NCBI GenBank assembly: GCA_001630475.1
Contig: KV419429.1
Coordinates: 143,679-207,678, forward strand
DNA from: Sistotremastrum niveocremeum HHB9708
Taxonomy: Eukaryota > Basidiomycota > Agaricomycetes > Sistotremastrales > Sistotremastraceae
Direction of reading: 5' to 3'
Length of the DNA: 64,000 bases
Within the stretch, counting starts at the first letter, position 1. Each line of letters begins with the position of its first letter. Under the pieces are notes generated by a model. It was not told the origin of the DNA. It searched no databases and saw only the letters and a list, made by a program, of their open reading frames with translations. A program made the position numbers and the translations under genes. Shown here one piece after another: positions 11,490 through 23,512 of the stretch.

Positions 11490-13225
11490 TCACCGTGGCC
11501 CCTGGGTAGTACAAAGTGGAGAGTAACGATACGTCGAAGATGAGGAGTTCATGATTTTATCCCAGGTCTACAATATTACTAATCAGTCGGATCGTCATGA
11601 ACCATAAAAGGCAGGCCCAGTCAAACACATACTTGCTGAGCATCGCGCTTGGCGATTTTTTCCAGCATCCCACAACCACTAGTACTCACTGCATCCTGAC
11701 CCTGTCTTAGGAGCAACTCATCCCTCTCTCTTCTCAACGCCTCAATCTCCCGTCTTGCAGACTTAACCTCCTCATTCACCTCCACATTCATCTCCGTCAC
11801 CTCCCTCAATCGATCCTGTAGCGTCTTCATCTCGATATCCAACCCATCAGCCCGACGAAGCGCAGACGCGTTCCGTGATTGTTCAGCACATAGCACATCG
11901 TATCCCCTGTCAAGAAAAGAATACTCCCGCCGTAACTTACAAAGCTTCATATTCGCTCTATACTCCGCCAACATATCTTCATTCGCTCCAAAGAACACAT
12001 CGAGCGAACCGACATCTTCAGGCCATATCTCCTCAACAGGAGTCAAAATAGTCACAGGCAACGTCTCAAACCCGAAATCTTCCGTCCCACCGACGTATGC
12101 TCGTATAAAATACGGCAGTCCAAGGATATACGCAAGCGCCCCAGATAGATCCGAGAACAAAGTGAACGAAGCAACGCCTCCACGTCCAGGAAAGGGATGA
12201 TGAGCGTCAAAGATGACGAAGAGTTCTTTGAGACCGATTGCGGGCCCCGGTTCACGTATCACGGAGGGGAGATAGAAGACGCATATAGCATCCCATTCTT
12301 GAGCGACGTACGATACTGGATCCAGATATTTCGAGATTATAGCGGCGATGGGTGTGCATCTGAACCGGTCTGTTCCTTTTCGGCCTTTTTCGCGTAATAA
12401 GCTGTAAGATATTATCGTGAGCATCAGTCCGAGTCTGATGGTCAAGGAAGAACGTACGTAAGAAGACTCTTGAGACTCTTCTCAGGAGATCGAGATAGAT
12501 CTCCACCCGGGGTGTATCGTAAAGAAGATTGAAAAAGAGGCAACTTCAATATATCTTCTACACCCGGATAGATGGGTTCACCCGCAAGATTGATAGCCAT
12601 AATTTTCTATAGAGTAACCATGCATCCTTCCATGAGCTCCAAACTTGAGCGAAGGATCAAAAAAATAACACTACATACCTCCATCAACTCCTGACTATCC
12701 AACTTCTCAATCGCTCTCGAAACCAACCCAAAAGGCTCTCCACGACCCAGCACAATACGCGCAGCATTCACCGCGCACAGACGACCATCCAACGCTTTCT
12801 CCTCAGGGAACCATTTAGAATATCGAAGAACGATGACGACCTTTTGACCCCTTTGAAGAAGGGTGAGTATCTCGGCGGAACTAGGGTGGTCCGGATCGGG
12901 ATTGACGTAAGGGTTGAGGAAGGGGTTGAGGAAGGACGGAGGTTCACGAGCGTAGAAGTAATTTGGCGATGAAGAGTCAAAAGCGTATCTTGAATCGAAC
13001 CAGATATCTTGAGACGGATCTTGATCTTGATTACGAAACTAGACGTTTGAGAAATCAGAACCATTGGTAGCCTGAAAAATTGCTCATGCGTACCGCGTCC
13101 CAATTTATATCACTATTATCCCTTCCAGACCACCACGAACCAATGAGACGTGGTATGATATTCCAGCGCTGCAAGAACGATCCAGAGCCTTCCTCATCGA
13201 TATCGATGTCGCCACCGAAAGCCAT
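11490..13225 (-). CDS. Papain-like peptidase-domain protein, Cys-less and RBR-less paralogue (gene C)
   Basis: The five-exon model closes in frame to 495 residues (13225-13094, 13038-12679, 12606-12458, 12401-11633, 11567-11490). It aligns with the N-terminal half of genes A and B: VVIVLRYSK, then LDGRLCAVNAARIVL at the nucleophile helix, EDILKLPLFQSSL, and the FDAHHPFPG motif. The residue aligned to the catalytic Cys is Gly (about residue 129), although Asp-x-His of FDAH is kept, so peptidase activity is doubtful. A coiled coil follows (MKTLQDRLREVTEMNVEVNE), and the protein stops with no RING or IBR. The start is uncertain; an upstream exon is possible because the frame stays open to about 13303. 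It may act as a regulatory or decoy partner of gene A, which lies upstream on the same strand. Confidence 0.65.
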
Positions 13226-13609
13226 TCGAACGGATTCGACACGGATGACGGTAAGCACTGGCTTGCTGGACGCGGAGAAGGAGCTGAGCGACGACGCGGT
13301 CACGGTCCAGTTCTAGTATTTGGCGCCATGGTACTACGGTACGCCAACGTTGGCTGCGGCCCAATGAGAATATTTTGTGATTGAGCGCTGAACGAGGATC
13401 GGAAGGAAGAAAAGGTATCCGGATTCCGACGGGTGTTCCTGAATTATTTGCTTCCGCCATCGTTCATAAGTGAACAACTGTCTCGATATTCCAATATCAA
13501 TCCTCCGAGACGATGATCCATCCGATCCCACATATCCATGTCAGACTACATATTACAAGGCACGGTAATTACGTAAGGAATCTGCATCCCCTGCCCAACG
13601 GCCGCGATA

Positions 13610-16154
13610 CTAATGTTCGAACAGTCGACATCGACTGTAATGAGTTGATACAGCATTCTGGATCTCATTACGTTGTGCAGATCTGACGATACTCTCTCCG
13701 CAAAAGTAACAGAAATGTCTGTCTAGACATGAGTACCGGAAATACAATTGAAGAGGAACAGAAGAGGTGCTCACGTATTACATCCAACCGTCGAACACTG
13801 AATCGGCATATCAACAACTCAACCGGAAATACATAACGGGACTCAGCTCACCGTCATATGATTACATCCCGTAATCTTCTCCACCGGCGTCTGACATCCT
13901 TTCACCCCACCAACATCCTTAGCACACATCCCATCCTCGACACCAAAAAAGGAGAACGTACCAGGACAGTGTTTCCATCCTCTCGCTTTCATCAACTCAC
14001 CCATCTCAAGACTCCCATCACACGAATGATTGACACCCGGCTCGACAGTCTGTTGACATTCCTTACACCAGATATGATCACAATTTGGGAGCGGACAGCC
14101 TAGGATCTTCATCTCTGCATGATCAGACGCATCCGCGAACGTCGAGCGATTGCACCTAGTTCTCAATGTAAGCCATATACTGTACGATGAACGAGGTTGA
14201 GAACTTACTTCCGGCAGTCGAGGAGAATAGAAAATTGAGACATCTCAAGTTCGATCCATAGATCCATCTGCGCTTGTGTCAAATCCAACATCTCCACCAG
14301 ATCCCTCTCAACACCTACACACCAAAAACTTGATCAACTCACCATACCAAATGAAAATACAAACACAAGAAGACGTACGACTCGGTTCACCTCCCTTTCC
14401 CACACAAATAGGACATAAAACAGGAAACCGATGTTCCCCCAACTTAGATCCCACATACCCCATCATACACTCCCTACAAGTCTCATGCCCACACTCCCCA
14501 ATTCGCACGACATCATCCTTCGGCAATTCCTCCATACAAATATCACACCTAAACGTCTCCTGGATGAACTCTTCTAATGAACGTCTTTCGAGATTGAGAG
14601 CTTGGGATTCAGCGTCCATTGATGCTTGGATTTGTTGAGCTAGTTGGATGTCTGAGGCTCGTTGAAGTTCTTCGAGGCGGAGCTTTTCGAATTCGGGATC
14701 TCGTACTGGGGCTTTTTCGTCGGCTTTTGATCGAGATGGTAGGCGTTGGGGATTTCCGGCCGTCTCAAGCGATTGGGGGGACCTCGTACGTCCGATACCA
14801 CGACTATCAGATATCCGTCTGGTGGTGGCGTTGTTGGACGTACTAGGAGTGTTAGATGTCGATGCTCTTGCAATTGGAGAGGTCCGAGAGGATAAGAATC
14901 CATTCTTCCGTACACCGTTTGACGAAGCCATGGGAGATTTAGTAGGGCTCGATGTTGTTGCTGAAGGTGAAGAGATCCTGGATGGCCCGGCGACGGCATT
15001 GCTAGAGCTCGAATGGGGAGTAGACGGACTTCGTCCGAGAGACGATGAGAAAATAGTGCGTCGAGGAGCGGGATGAACGTGACTCGTCGACGCAACGGGA
15101 GGTTTCGTCTGCATCTGCTCCTTAATCGCTCGAAGTTCCTCTTGCAGTTTGATCGCCTCATCCCTCGCCTTCTTCACCTCCCCTTCCAAATTCCTATTCC
15201 TCTCCTCCAACTCCCTCATACCCATCCTCAACCCCAAAATCTCCACATTCGCATCATAAACCGCTCTCATGCCCTCATCCCCATCATCATCCCCGTCCCC
15301 ATACCTAGCTCTCGCAACGAACAAATGCCCCGAATAACAACTCAAAAGCTGAGCCTGCCACTGCATCGCTCCTCCCCCCTCCCTCGATGCTCTCACCAAA
15401 TCATCTTCAACAAAGAATAATTCAGCAAGGTAGATAGCCGTAGCATCGAGTGAGGGGAAAATAATGAATGAGGCGCCTGTAGTCCCCTTGTTGGGTCTAG
15501 GGTGTGAATCGAACACGAGGAAGACGTGCGATAGGGATGGATGAAGGATGGGGATGTACATGACTGCGATGATTTCAGGAGGCCGGGTGATGATGACGGC
15601 ACTCGGTTGTCCCTCTTTCGAGGAGTCCTGTTCTGATGTCGCTTCGCTGGTTTCTCGTAATCGCCTGTTGAATAAATTAGTGAGACATCGTGCGACACGT
15701 TCAACGGGGAGAATTACTGGAGCAATGTGGTGAAATTACGCATATTTGAGCTTTCGTATTCGGTATGTTGAAGGCTGAGAGTATTGTTGAAGAGAGGCAG
15801 TGCCCGAATATCGTCTACCTCGAGATGACTCTCGCTCCCCCAACTCTCGCAAATCTGCACAATATCCTTCAAATTCTCCAGATTAACAGCACCTCCAGAT
15901 TAACAACAAACAAAACTAACTTTCATAGTCTTCGTCTTCTCCAAAACCCCAAGCAGATCAACCCCCCTCGTCCCGTCCCGAATTTTGCACAATATCCATC
16001 TGATAGCGCTCAGCGCTGCTAAGCCACATGAAGATATTCCTCCAAGTTCGTATTGACTTGTATTAGGAAAATTGATTATGACTTCACGTCCGTGAAGCAA
16101 GGGAGAGAAGCGTAGACCGATGGTGTTTGAACGAGGTGTTGTGGGCAGGAGCAT
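13610..16154 (-). CDS. Papain-like (deubiquitinase-like) peptidase fused to RBR E3 ubiquitin ligase (gene A)
   Basis: Eight exons sum to exactly 719 codons (16154-15921, 15875-15718, 15664-14379, 14314-14209, 14155-13962, 13898-13852, 13797-13775, 13718-13610). Residues 1-220 carry a cysteine-peptidase-like core: GGISSCGLAALSAIRW with candidate nucleophile Cys43, and FLVFDSHPRP with Asp183/His185, the Asp-x-His arrangement of herpesvirus-tegument-type (C76-like) deubiquitinases. Next come a coiled coil and a Ser/Thr-rich linker, then RING1 (CDICMEEL...CGHETCRECM...CPIC, about 505-555), IBR (CRKC...CPLPNCDHIWCKEC...HSC) and RING2 (HCPGCQTPVEKITGCNHMTC...THFCYFCG). The Cys in GCNHM is the expected thioester cysteine of RBR ligases. 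Zinc ligands look complete. The ubiquitin-like gene at 16432-16668 lies 277 bp upstream on the same strand. The domain assignments are from motif recognition, not a search. Confidence 0.8.
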
Positions 16155-16431
16155 CGTGTTTCCGAATTCCGATTGCGATGCCGTTGTTTGGTGTCGTGCA
16201 CCGATTTGGTTCCGAGTGCCTGAAATGGGCGAATAAAAATATTCCAAAAAATGAGAATATTAACTGCTGTACGTGGAAGTTCTGGTAGAGAAAGACAAAG
16301 GTAATATCGCGCAGCATCGGATGTAGATGTTTAAACATCTTATGAAATACTGGTACAATAGACTTGATAAACGTGAGAAAAATCAGAGAAATACCATGGA
16401 CTTTCGACTCGTTAAAATATGTGTCTGGAAG

Positions 16432-16668
16432 TCAATATCTTCCTCCGGGTAATCTCATGACCATATGCAAAGTGGCCAAATTACCAATGTCGTACTCCTC
16501 CAGTGAATGGGCGTCCTGGAGAGGTTTAGACCCATATATCAGGTTAAGGCCTTCTTTGGGAGCATCCAGACGATCCGCAATTCTGGATTTGACAGAATCG
16601 ATTGTGTCCGTCTTTTGCACATTTAGAGTTATCGATTTGCCATTGGTAGTCTTCACGAATATTTGCAT
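16432..16668 (-). CDS. Ubiquitin-like protein precursor ending LPGG-RY
   Basis: The frame encodes 78 residues: a 76-residue ubiquitin fold, then Arg-Tyr and stop. It begins MQIFVKTTNGKSITLNV and ends LATLHMVMRLPGGRY, clearly ubiquitin-like but far diverged from the near-invariant eukaryotic ubiquitin. In ubiquitin numbering Lys6, Lys11, Lys27, Lys48, Ile44, Val70 and Arg72 are present. Lys29 and Lys33 are Arg, Lys63 is Asn, Leu8 is Thr, and Arg74 is Pro. The two-residue tail would need proteolytic removal to expose Gly76, as for ubiquitin precursors. An in-frame 30-codon extension reaches an ATG at 16758, but a likely 5' leader intron (about 16732-16688, GTACGT...CAG) argues for the MQIF start. 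It sits directly upstream of the peptidase-RBR gene A. Confidence 0.85.
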   Translation of the reverse strand: MQIFVKTTNGKSITLNVQKTDTIDSVKSRIADRLDAPKEGLNLIYGSKPLQDAHSLEEYDIGNLATLHMVMRLPGGRY

Positions 16669-17920
16669 AGGTAGGATCCGGAGGACTGGATAATCGATTT
16701 CAGACATAGTCGAAGAAGACGAGATGAACGTACCCATGTGAATCGTCGAATCTTGCATAATCCGGTACTCGGATAACGCATGACCGTCCTCTATGCCCCT
16801 TCCTTCAAAGAATTATGTTTATCTCCGTGGGTACCCCACATGGATGGAAAGGGGGGCGAAGGTTATCCATGTCATCAACTACTAGCTAAGCAATTCATAC
16901 TATATTAGTGTAAACTCTGGAACTGTATAGTTATAGTTAAAACACGGAATATTTTGATCTTGATGTGCTTCTTGTCAGTCTTGAGATGTGCCCTCGGAGT
17001 CCCAATCAATGTCTTGCATCTTGCACTGAGGCATCCAATATAGTTTTGAATATTGTGTTTCCCCCACCACCATTGATTAATTTTCATAATCGATTCTTCT
17101 CCTTTTACTCAGTAAAAGCCTTCCGCCATCATTTTTTTATTCCTTGTTTATTGTGTCCTTCGTCTCCTTCATTAGCGCCCTCATCCCTTGAGAAATCGCC
17201 GTCGCATGCATCATAGCATCATTGTATCAATGATAACTCGCAATGAAAACCGTTGGAATGCGTGCACAATTGCGACTCGACCGAGCGTGACGAACAACGA
17301 TCGCAAGTTGAAACTCAGCGCTTCGCTACTTTGTCCAGCCTTTTGCTGTCGAATCACCGATCCGAGTCAGTCGAGGTTATGCTCAAGAGGTTAGGTAGAG
17401 AGAATGTATGATCGGGTCAATAACCACAGACATATTCTGTCAGTCCTTTGAAAATAATACACAATAATAATAATCATTTAGCTCTGGTGCCTCTGGATAA
17501 TGCAGTATTATATTTATATTCAATGCCAGGGTGATTATTTGATAAAAGTATAGAAATTACAATAAACCCATCCAAGCTCACTTATTCTGCTCCCGCGGCC
17601 ATTGTTTGGAGAACCCAATGTCAGAGTGCAAAAGCAAGGGAATTGAGCAAGACAATTCGAACTCAGTAGCTTTCGGAGTCCGAGAGTAAATCCGAACGGG
17701 CCAATGCCGAGCGCGTTGGGCAAAGGCTCCGTGGGAATTTTAGGTTACGTGGGAATCTAGAGGTTACGTGGGAATTCGTGCTGTCAAGGACCCTGATGAA
17801 ATCGCCCGGGTAGTTCATAGTGGGGGGCTACGCCCCCCAATGAGACGTTGCCCATTAGGTGGGATGCTGTCACGATCATTATGACAAGAAGATCATGGAT
17901 GAGAAGCGTGATCCGCACCT
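16669..17920. other. Intergenic region with duplicated GGTTACGTGGGAAT motif and a strong hairpin
   Basis: AT-rich DNA with no supported gene. Near 17740-17777 the 14-mer GGTTACGTGGGAAT occurs twice in tandem. At about 17821-17838 a GC hairpin has a 7-bp stem and TAC loop (GGGGGGCTACGCCCCCC). The core GGCTACGCC recurs in a hairpin inside the MITE at 38348-38613. Confidence 0.45.
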
Positions 17921-18022
17921 CTTCTTTCGCTCAATCTTGATTTTGAGACTGTCCACGGTCTCTGTTTCGGTAACCTCATACTCATCGGTCACATTATCCA
18001 CAGTTTTGACGAAGATTCGCAT
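17921..18022 (-). pseudogene. Amino-terminal half of a second ubiquitin-like gene
   Basis: Starting at ATG 18022 the frame reads MRIFVKTVDNVTDEYEVTET and continues through VDSLKIKIERKK. This matches residues 1-33 of ubiquitin (MQIFVKT...DTIDNVKAKIQDK) in order and spacing. A possible donor (AG|GTGCGG) follows, but I find no downstream exon with the LIF-GK-L-D or GG half in the next 500 bp. The plain reading is a truncated ubiquitin-like gene. It could instead be a small adaptor exon. It sits between gene A's ubiquitin-like neighbour and gene B, whose start is about 780 bp away in the opposite direction. Confidence 0.6.
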
Positions 18023-18802
18023 GATGCAGAGGGTTGTGAAGTCGTGAAGGTGGCGCCAAAAGTAACTGGTGAGATGAGAAGGTGCGAGCCAAAGGTCCTC
18101 AAGTTGTTCGACCTCGTTCTCAGTCAACTCAGTAAAGATCTCGCGCCTGGCAGAGAAAAGCCGAAGGGTAGATGGGTGTCTGAATTCGAGAGACCCGCTC
18201 CGATATCCATGTCTGTACGATGATAGGGGCCGGACTGTATTGCATGGTGTCACTGTGCGGTGCAGTTACCCCTGCTCGTCCACAGCAGCGAGAGTATCGG
18301 GGGTCCTGTCTTGTGGATGCTGCGCAGTGCCAAGAGTCCCGGAAGGATATTACATAATACACATTTCGAGCAGCTAGTTCACTTGGCTATACGTCGTGCG
18401 AGACGTCCCTGACGATTCTGAATACGAGAAAGAGCATTGAGATCATTTCATCACCCTCACTGTTGCTTTTGAGCCCGAACATCACCTTACAACACCGGCG
18501 GAGCAATTTCTTAGTTGCCTTGGCCCTTGGACCGACGGCATGCCGCCACGATGAATACAGGTCGTCTTTCGATACAGAAGACCTTCAAGCGCAGTCTATG
18601 AAGCATGCACGAACCATCGGCCAGCTAGGGCCTAGTCAGTATACCGCATCCTGCATGCGCACGACGCGTGAGGGTCATTGGTACTTCATTGGTACGCCAA
18701 CTCAGGCACCGCCCCAAATAAGGGTTGTCATCGCCATCATCAGCCTTGAGTTCCGGTTGGTTGTGACTGGGTGCATCGGCAGAGCAGTCTTTGACGTCGA
18801 GA
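18023..18802. other. Intergenic region between divergent ubiquitin-like fragment and gene B
   Basis: Both strands have open frames (18463-18975 plus, 18253-17879 minus), but the plus frame does not match gene B's exon phase and shows no motif. I treat it as 5' flanking DNA of gene B, whose first coding exon begins at 18803. Confidence 0.4.
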
Positions 18803-21571
18803 ATGTCGAATCGTACCCCGGCTTCAGTGAGTGTTTAGGATGTTTCGTAGATCAGTTTGATGACAAAGATTGTAGCCGAATCAACTGCCTTCTCAGCTCA
18901 AGCAGCGACTGCTTGCTGGATCTACCGTCGTTCAAAGCCTCAACGACGACATTAGATATTCATGTCGAGGATTGACGTCGTGTCGACTGGCAGCGCTCAA
19001 TGCAGTTCGATTGGTGCTGACGCAGGAGAGATTGATAGGATCAGGATGGGCTTTATTGGAAGCCATTGAAGACGAAGGGGCATTGGAGGTACGTCATCCC
19101 AGTCGTCCTACCATATACACGCATTAATCATTGGAAAAGGAAGTTATGCTTATCTGCTCAGGTGGGTCAAGTGCAGACTGTCCAGACGACGTTGGAATGC
19201 GTACACTGCAATCGCTTCCGCTCTTTGAGCATTCATTGAAGAACGTCGGTGGGAAACCTACTCCCCCTCATACATCGAATAATGATATCAGTGCATGGCT
19301 ACAGTGAGTCATATTGATTCATCTATAATATAATCGATATTTGATCAATCTGGATAGTCGACTGGAAACCATGTCTGAACCTCAATCTCCTATGCCAGGT
19401 CCCTCAAATTCCTCCCGCTCAGTGATCATCTCAGGGCACTCGGATGTCATCTCCGTAACCTACATTCCAATACAACACCCCACCCTTCACGGTGTCTTCG
19501 CCGTCTTCGACTCACAACCTCGTCCAGCCAGAGGGATCAAGGGACCTTCTTTCATCTTCTCTCATTCAGCGGAACGTGTCTCCGCATACCTCACACAACT
19601 CTTCCGAGAATCTCACAAAGCCCTCTCTCATGACTTGGCGAGAATGACCGCCGACTTCTACACTATCGCGCCGGCATTCAGCGCTGACTCTGAGGTGATA
19701 GCGGCTTACGCTGCGAATCTGAAATTATGCGAGTTAACATCAGAAGTTGACGACCTTCGCTCCACTATTCGCGTGCAGAAGGGGAAGAGCGTAGATTCTT
19801 CTCCTGCGGCTCTAAACATCGCAGGACGACATCCCGCCGAAACTAAATTATTTGCTGCGGAAGAGCTCATCAAAGCCCTTCGAGCAGAAAAAGAAGGAGC
19901 CTATTTCGAAGCTCAGAATCAACTGCGGGACGCGAATCGAGAGCTACAGCGTCTTCGTCATCAATTGAATGACAGAACGACAGCTCTCCAGTCCACCCAG
20001 AGAGACCTACTCACGGTCCAACAAGGACATATCCAACTCCGACAGGGACTTGCAGATCTCCGCACGCTCAACGATGAGGCCAAGCGACAGCGGGACGATC
20101 TATCTCGGAATCTCGACGTTCAGCAGAATCATCACGTGACCCAAATGCAGGCGCTTACGGCGGAACATCAGCGACAACGGATAGAACTCATGCAGACGCA
20201 TCAGACGTCGCTAGATCAGATCGCTAGTCTTACGCGGAGAGTCCACGAACTCGAAGATCGCCGTACAACGCCTCCCGCGCAAGATCCAGTCGATAATGTC
20301 GAAGATGTACGCGTCGATCAACGCTCCCCGGAAAGTGGACAAGAGACGCCTGTACGTCGTCCAACCCTGGAGGAGAACGAGAGGCTTCTCTGGGAGCTCT
20401 TGGCAGAAGAAAATGCTGTTCAAGATGCGATGGACTTACACCACGTCATCGACTTCGACGGGGACGTCGGACAACAGCTTCAAGTCCTAAACGAAGACGA
20501 AGCACGCCGAGCATCGCCAGTCCAAATCTTACCCGAAGAAGAACCAGAAGTCCTAGCAGATACTCCGAAGTTCTCTTGCAATGTATGTTTAGATGAACAT
20601 CCGTTGGAGGACGTTGCAGTCGTCGAAGGATGCGGTCACGAATTCTGTCGTGATTGCATGAAGGACTTCATAGAATCTAAACTCTCGGACGGACAATATC
20701 CAGTTATGTGTCCTATCTGTCAGGCTTCCAGGGATATCGGTGCCCCTCGCGGATGTGAGTTGATCTTCTTCGTCGGCGCCTGCGACTGCTCATAATGGTC
20801 TCATAGATGTCGGAAGATATTTGATCGATCAACTCGGTTTCACGCAGGAGCAGTACAACAAATGGATTGAACTAGAACTCAATCAACACTCCATGACACT
20901 CGAATGTCGGCGGTACGTCCCTCCTTCCCATCCTCTCCCTCCTTTCTCTCAATGACGTCATTTCCGTTTCCATAGATGCGGAACCTCATCTCTAGTCTCA
21001 AGAGAAGACTACATAACCGCAGAAATATTCCATTGTCCAAGCTCGGAATGCGACCATGTTTGGTGTAAGAGATGTGGGAAGACGATCGAAGCAGCTGAAG
21101 ACGATGCAGACGATGACGTCAGTCATTCGTGTGATGGGTCTACGGAATTTGCGAGACTCATGTCTCACAGCGGGTGGAAGGCTTGTCCCGGTACGTATTC
21201 TCAATACCACAATAATGATTCGTCGTTGACGAGACGTACAGGATGTGAAACGCCGATCGAAAAGACCGAAGGATGCAATCATATCACTGTATGTGACAGC
21301 ATTTCGAGATGATCATGACATGCTCATTGCGATCTTTAGTGTCAAGTATCGGGTTGCAATACGTGAGACCTTTCCTTCTTTCCCAGATCCTTTCCTCATC
21401 ATGCAATAGGCATTTCTGTTACAAATGCGGCGAAACGATAATCCGGTCCACCGATAACACTGAGATCAGTGCCGCTTGGAGAGCCCACTTCTCGGCTGAC
21501 TGTCCTCTCTATGGTATGCCTGTATTCTTTGGTCATGATTCGGGGTTTCTCATGTCTTTTTAGGCGAATGA
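18803..21571 (+). CDS. Papain-like peptidase-domain / RBR E3 ligase fusion, His-less peptidase (gene B)
   Basis: Ten exons close exactly at 767 codons: 18803-18826, 18876-19088, 19140-19303, 19358-20754, 20807-20912, 20976-21190, 21242-21288, 21340-21362, 21410-21513, 21564-21571. Exons 7 and 8 equal gene A's exons in length (47 and 23 bp). The peptidase-like domain keeps the Cys (TSCRLAALNAVRLVL, Cys44), but the histidine position reads FAVFDSQPRP (Gln187), so catalysis is doubtful. A long Gln/Arg-rich coiled coil follows, then RING1 (CNVCLDEH...CGHEFCRDCM...CPIC), IBR (CRRCG...CPSSECDHVWCKRC...HSC) and RING2 (CPGCETPIEKTEGCNHITC...THFCYKCG) with the RBR catalytic Cys intact. It is predicted to be an active E3 ligase with an inactive, possibly ubiquitin-binding, peptidase fold. 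It lies in opposite orientation to genes A and C. Confidence 0.8.
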
Positions 21572-21839
21572 ATGAGCCGATTTTTGCATTATGTTTGTTA
21601 TATCAATTTGAGTCTTTGTAATTACAGTATCCATCATTTCTCTTCCTCTGTTTCTCTATTGCACCGCTATTTTTTGTACGTTTGTATAGTCAGCAATCAT
21701 CGCAGCGGTTATGCTGTCATGGGGCTCATTTGCACGCCGCTCCGTAACATATTGAGATGCTACGCGCCAAAGTACCAGTCCAGCGCTAGTAGAGCTTCCG
21801 ACCCCCGACTCTTTTTCCCGCTGAGTGAACCAAGCCTCC

Positions 21840-22427
21840 ATGCCTGATGCTGGTGTCGGTGAGCCAGCGCCATCGTCTAAGCTCAATCCAGTAGCCCTGA
21901 CCTCGGAAAGTAAATGGGCACATTCCGCGTACGTGCTCGAAACATCCGCATCTTCGATCATCACCGAAAACTCACTCGATAGATGGCCGGCCTGGTTACT
22001 TTCAGGAACATGTACGCCATTTTTCCCTCATGATCCATCTGGTGATGACAAATTATTTCATGATCTTAAGTCCTAGGATCGACAGCAATAGCACCTAGAG
22101 GCCCACCCTCGCTCCCACCTCTCGTATTTCGCCTCGGCTTCTCGTTCATATTCGCAGGAGCGGGATATGTTACATCTACAGGGGATATCAGAAATGGGAA
22201 CGGGATTACCACAGGTGCGACAGACATACCATTTCATGTCGACTCTTATTGATTAGGTTCCAGCGTGGTCACTCATATATCTCTTCCTGAACGCTCGTAA
22301 TTCCCTTAGACGCCCGTGGCATCCTGTCGGACTTGGGTTAACGGTCGCAACCTCGTTATGCGCAGGCATCTACGGAGAGAACTATTTCCAATCGCAAAAC
22401 TTTCTCAACGAAAAGACGGATTCTTAA
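21840..22427 (+). CDS. Small multi-pass membrane protein, Aim19-like
   Basis: Three exons (21840-22011, 22071-22214, 22264-22427) give 159 residues; an alternative in-frame ATG lies 15 bp upstream. The N-terminus is hydrophilic. Then come hydrophobic segments around WPAWLLSGTFLGSTAIAP, VFRLGFSFIFAGAGYV, TAWSLIYLFLNARNSL and PVGLGLTVATSLCAGIYG, with a conserved-looking STGDIRNGNGITTAW loop. Length, segment order and the G-D-x-x-N-G-x-G-I-T-T-A-W loop recall the fungal Aim19 family of mitochondrial membrane proteins. That assignment is from memory and not verified. It starts only 268 bp after gene B and is probably a core housekeeping gene at the edge of the accessory block. Confidence 0.6.
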
Positions 22428-23512
22428 GCCATCGTCGGCCGTCGACCGGCATCTCCCACTGCATCACCACGAGATTCTACGTAATTAATCCCCCCCGCTC
22501 TCCAACCACACTATCTAATGATCTGTCTTCTATCACGACTTTGACTGACCGGACTAATAAAGCTCCTCATTCCTACTACATACCCGACCCCCCTTGCCCA
22601 TCTGCGCATGTTTTGAAATAATCTGTCTAGTGTGTTCTTGCCAAATTTGAAACAGAGCGGGCTTTGAAGCTCAGAACCTGAGGGATCAAACATCCAGCCG
22701 AGATTTTATCTCATTGCCTCTGAACCCTTCAATGGCGGACACTTGTCTATCTTCGCGGCGCCAGTATGGCTCAGGATCGGCCCTGTTTCATGGAGGCAGT
22801 GAGCGAAAACGAACCAGAAGGATATTATCCGTTTACAGGTGTTCTGGCACGATGTTTGGCATCAGAATTTCTACCGCTTTCGGAGACGAACCCACATAGG
22901 TCCTTCATCAGTCGTTCCAGATTGTCTGATTCTCCGGCCTGTCTTGCGAGACAATAATTCAGTTCTCTCCCAGTCTCCGAGCCCTCCTGTCATATGAAAC
23001 GGTTGCTGGGGATCCCATTGATGCCTCAGCTTCTGTATAATCCCCAAGTGAACGCGCAGTTACACATCGAACCCCGTCGAGACCGGTCTACCCTCCCTCC
23101 TTTTTCAGCAAAATGATTTTGGGTATATACCGATGCACGTAGAGGTAGACCAGAAAGGAAAGGTGGCATGACGAAAGACAAGGAATCCATGAGATCATAA
23201 AGAATATTTCAAGCCTTTTCGGCCGCGAGCGCTTGAGCTTTGTCGTCCTAAAGCGCTCAACCCCTTTCCTTAAAGGGGCGAAATGCAACCGAGGTCCCGG
23301 CCAGTTTGGCGCCAACAAGGAATTACGAGAGACTTGCTAAATGCGGATGCGAGAGTGGTGATTGTTCGTTTCGCTTAAATACTTTAAATACCCGTTACAT
23401 GTAAAATCGGTCCCACGAGCGACGTCCCCCTCCCTGCAACGTCCCCCGCCCCTGCGCAGCGAAACCCAACCTCTGACGTTCAGTCTCCCTCAAGATTTAG
23501 CTATATCCTGCT
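22428..23512. other. Intergenic region with small inverted repeats
   Basis: No gene is supported. Two short hairpins lie near 23228-23279: GAGCGCTT...AAGCGCTC, and CCCCTTTCCTTAAAGGGG. The last 150 bp are C-rich and probably hold the promoter of the next gene. Confidence 0.4.
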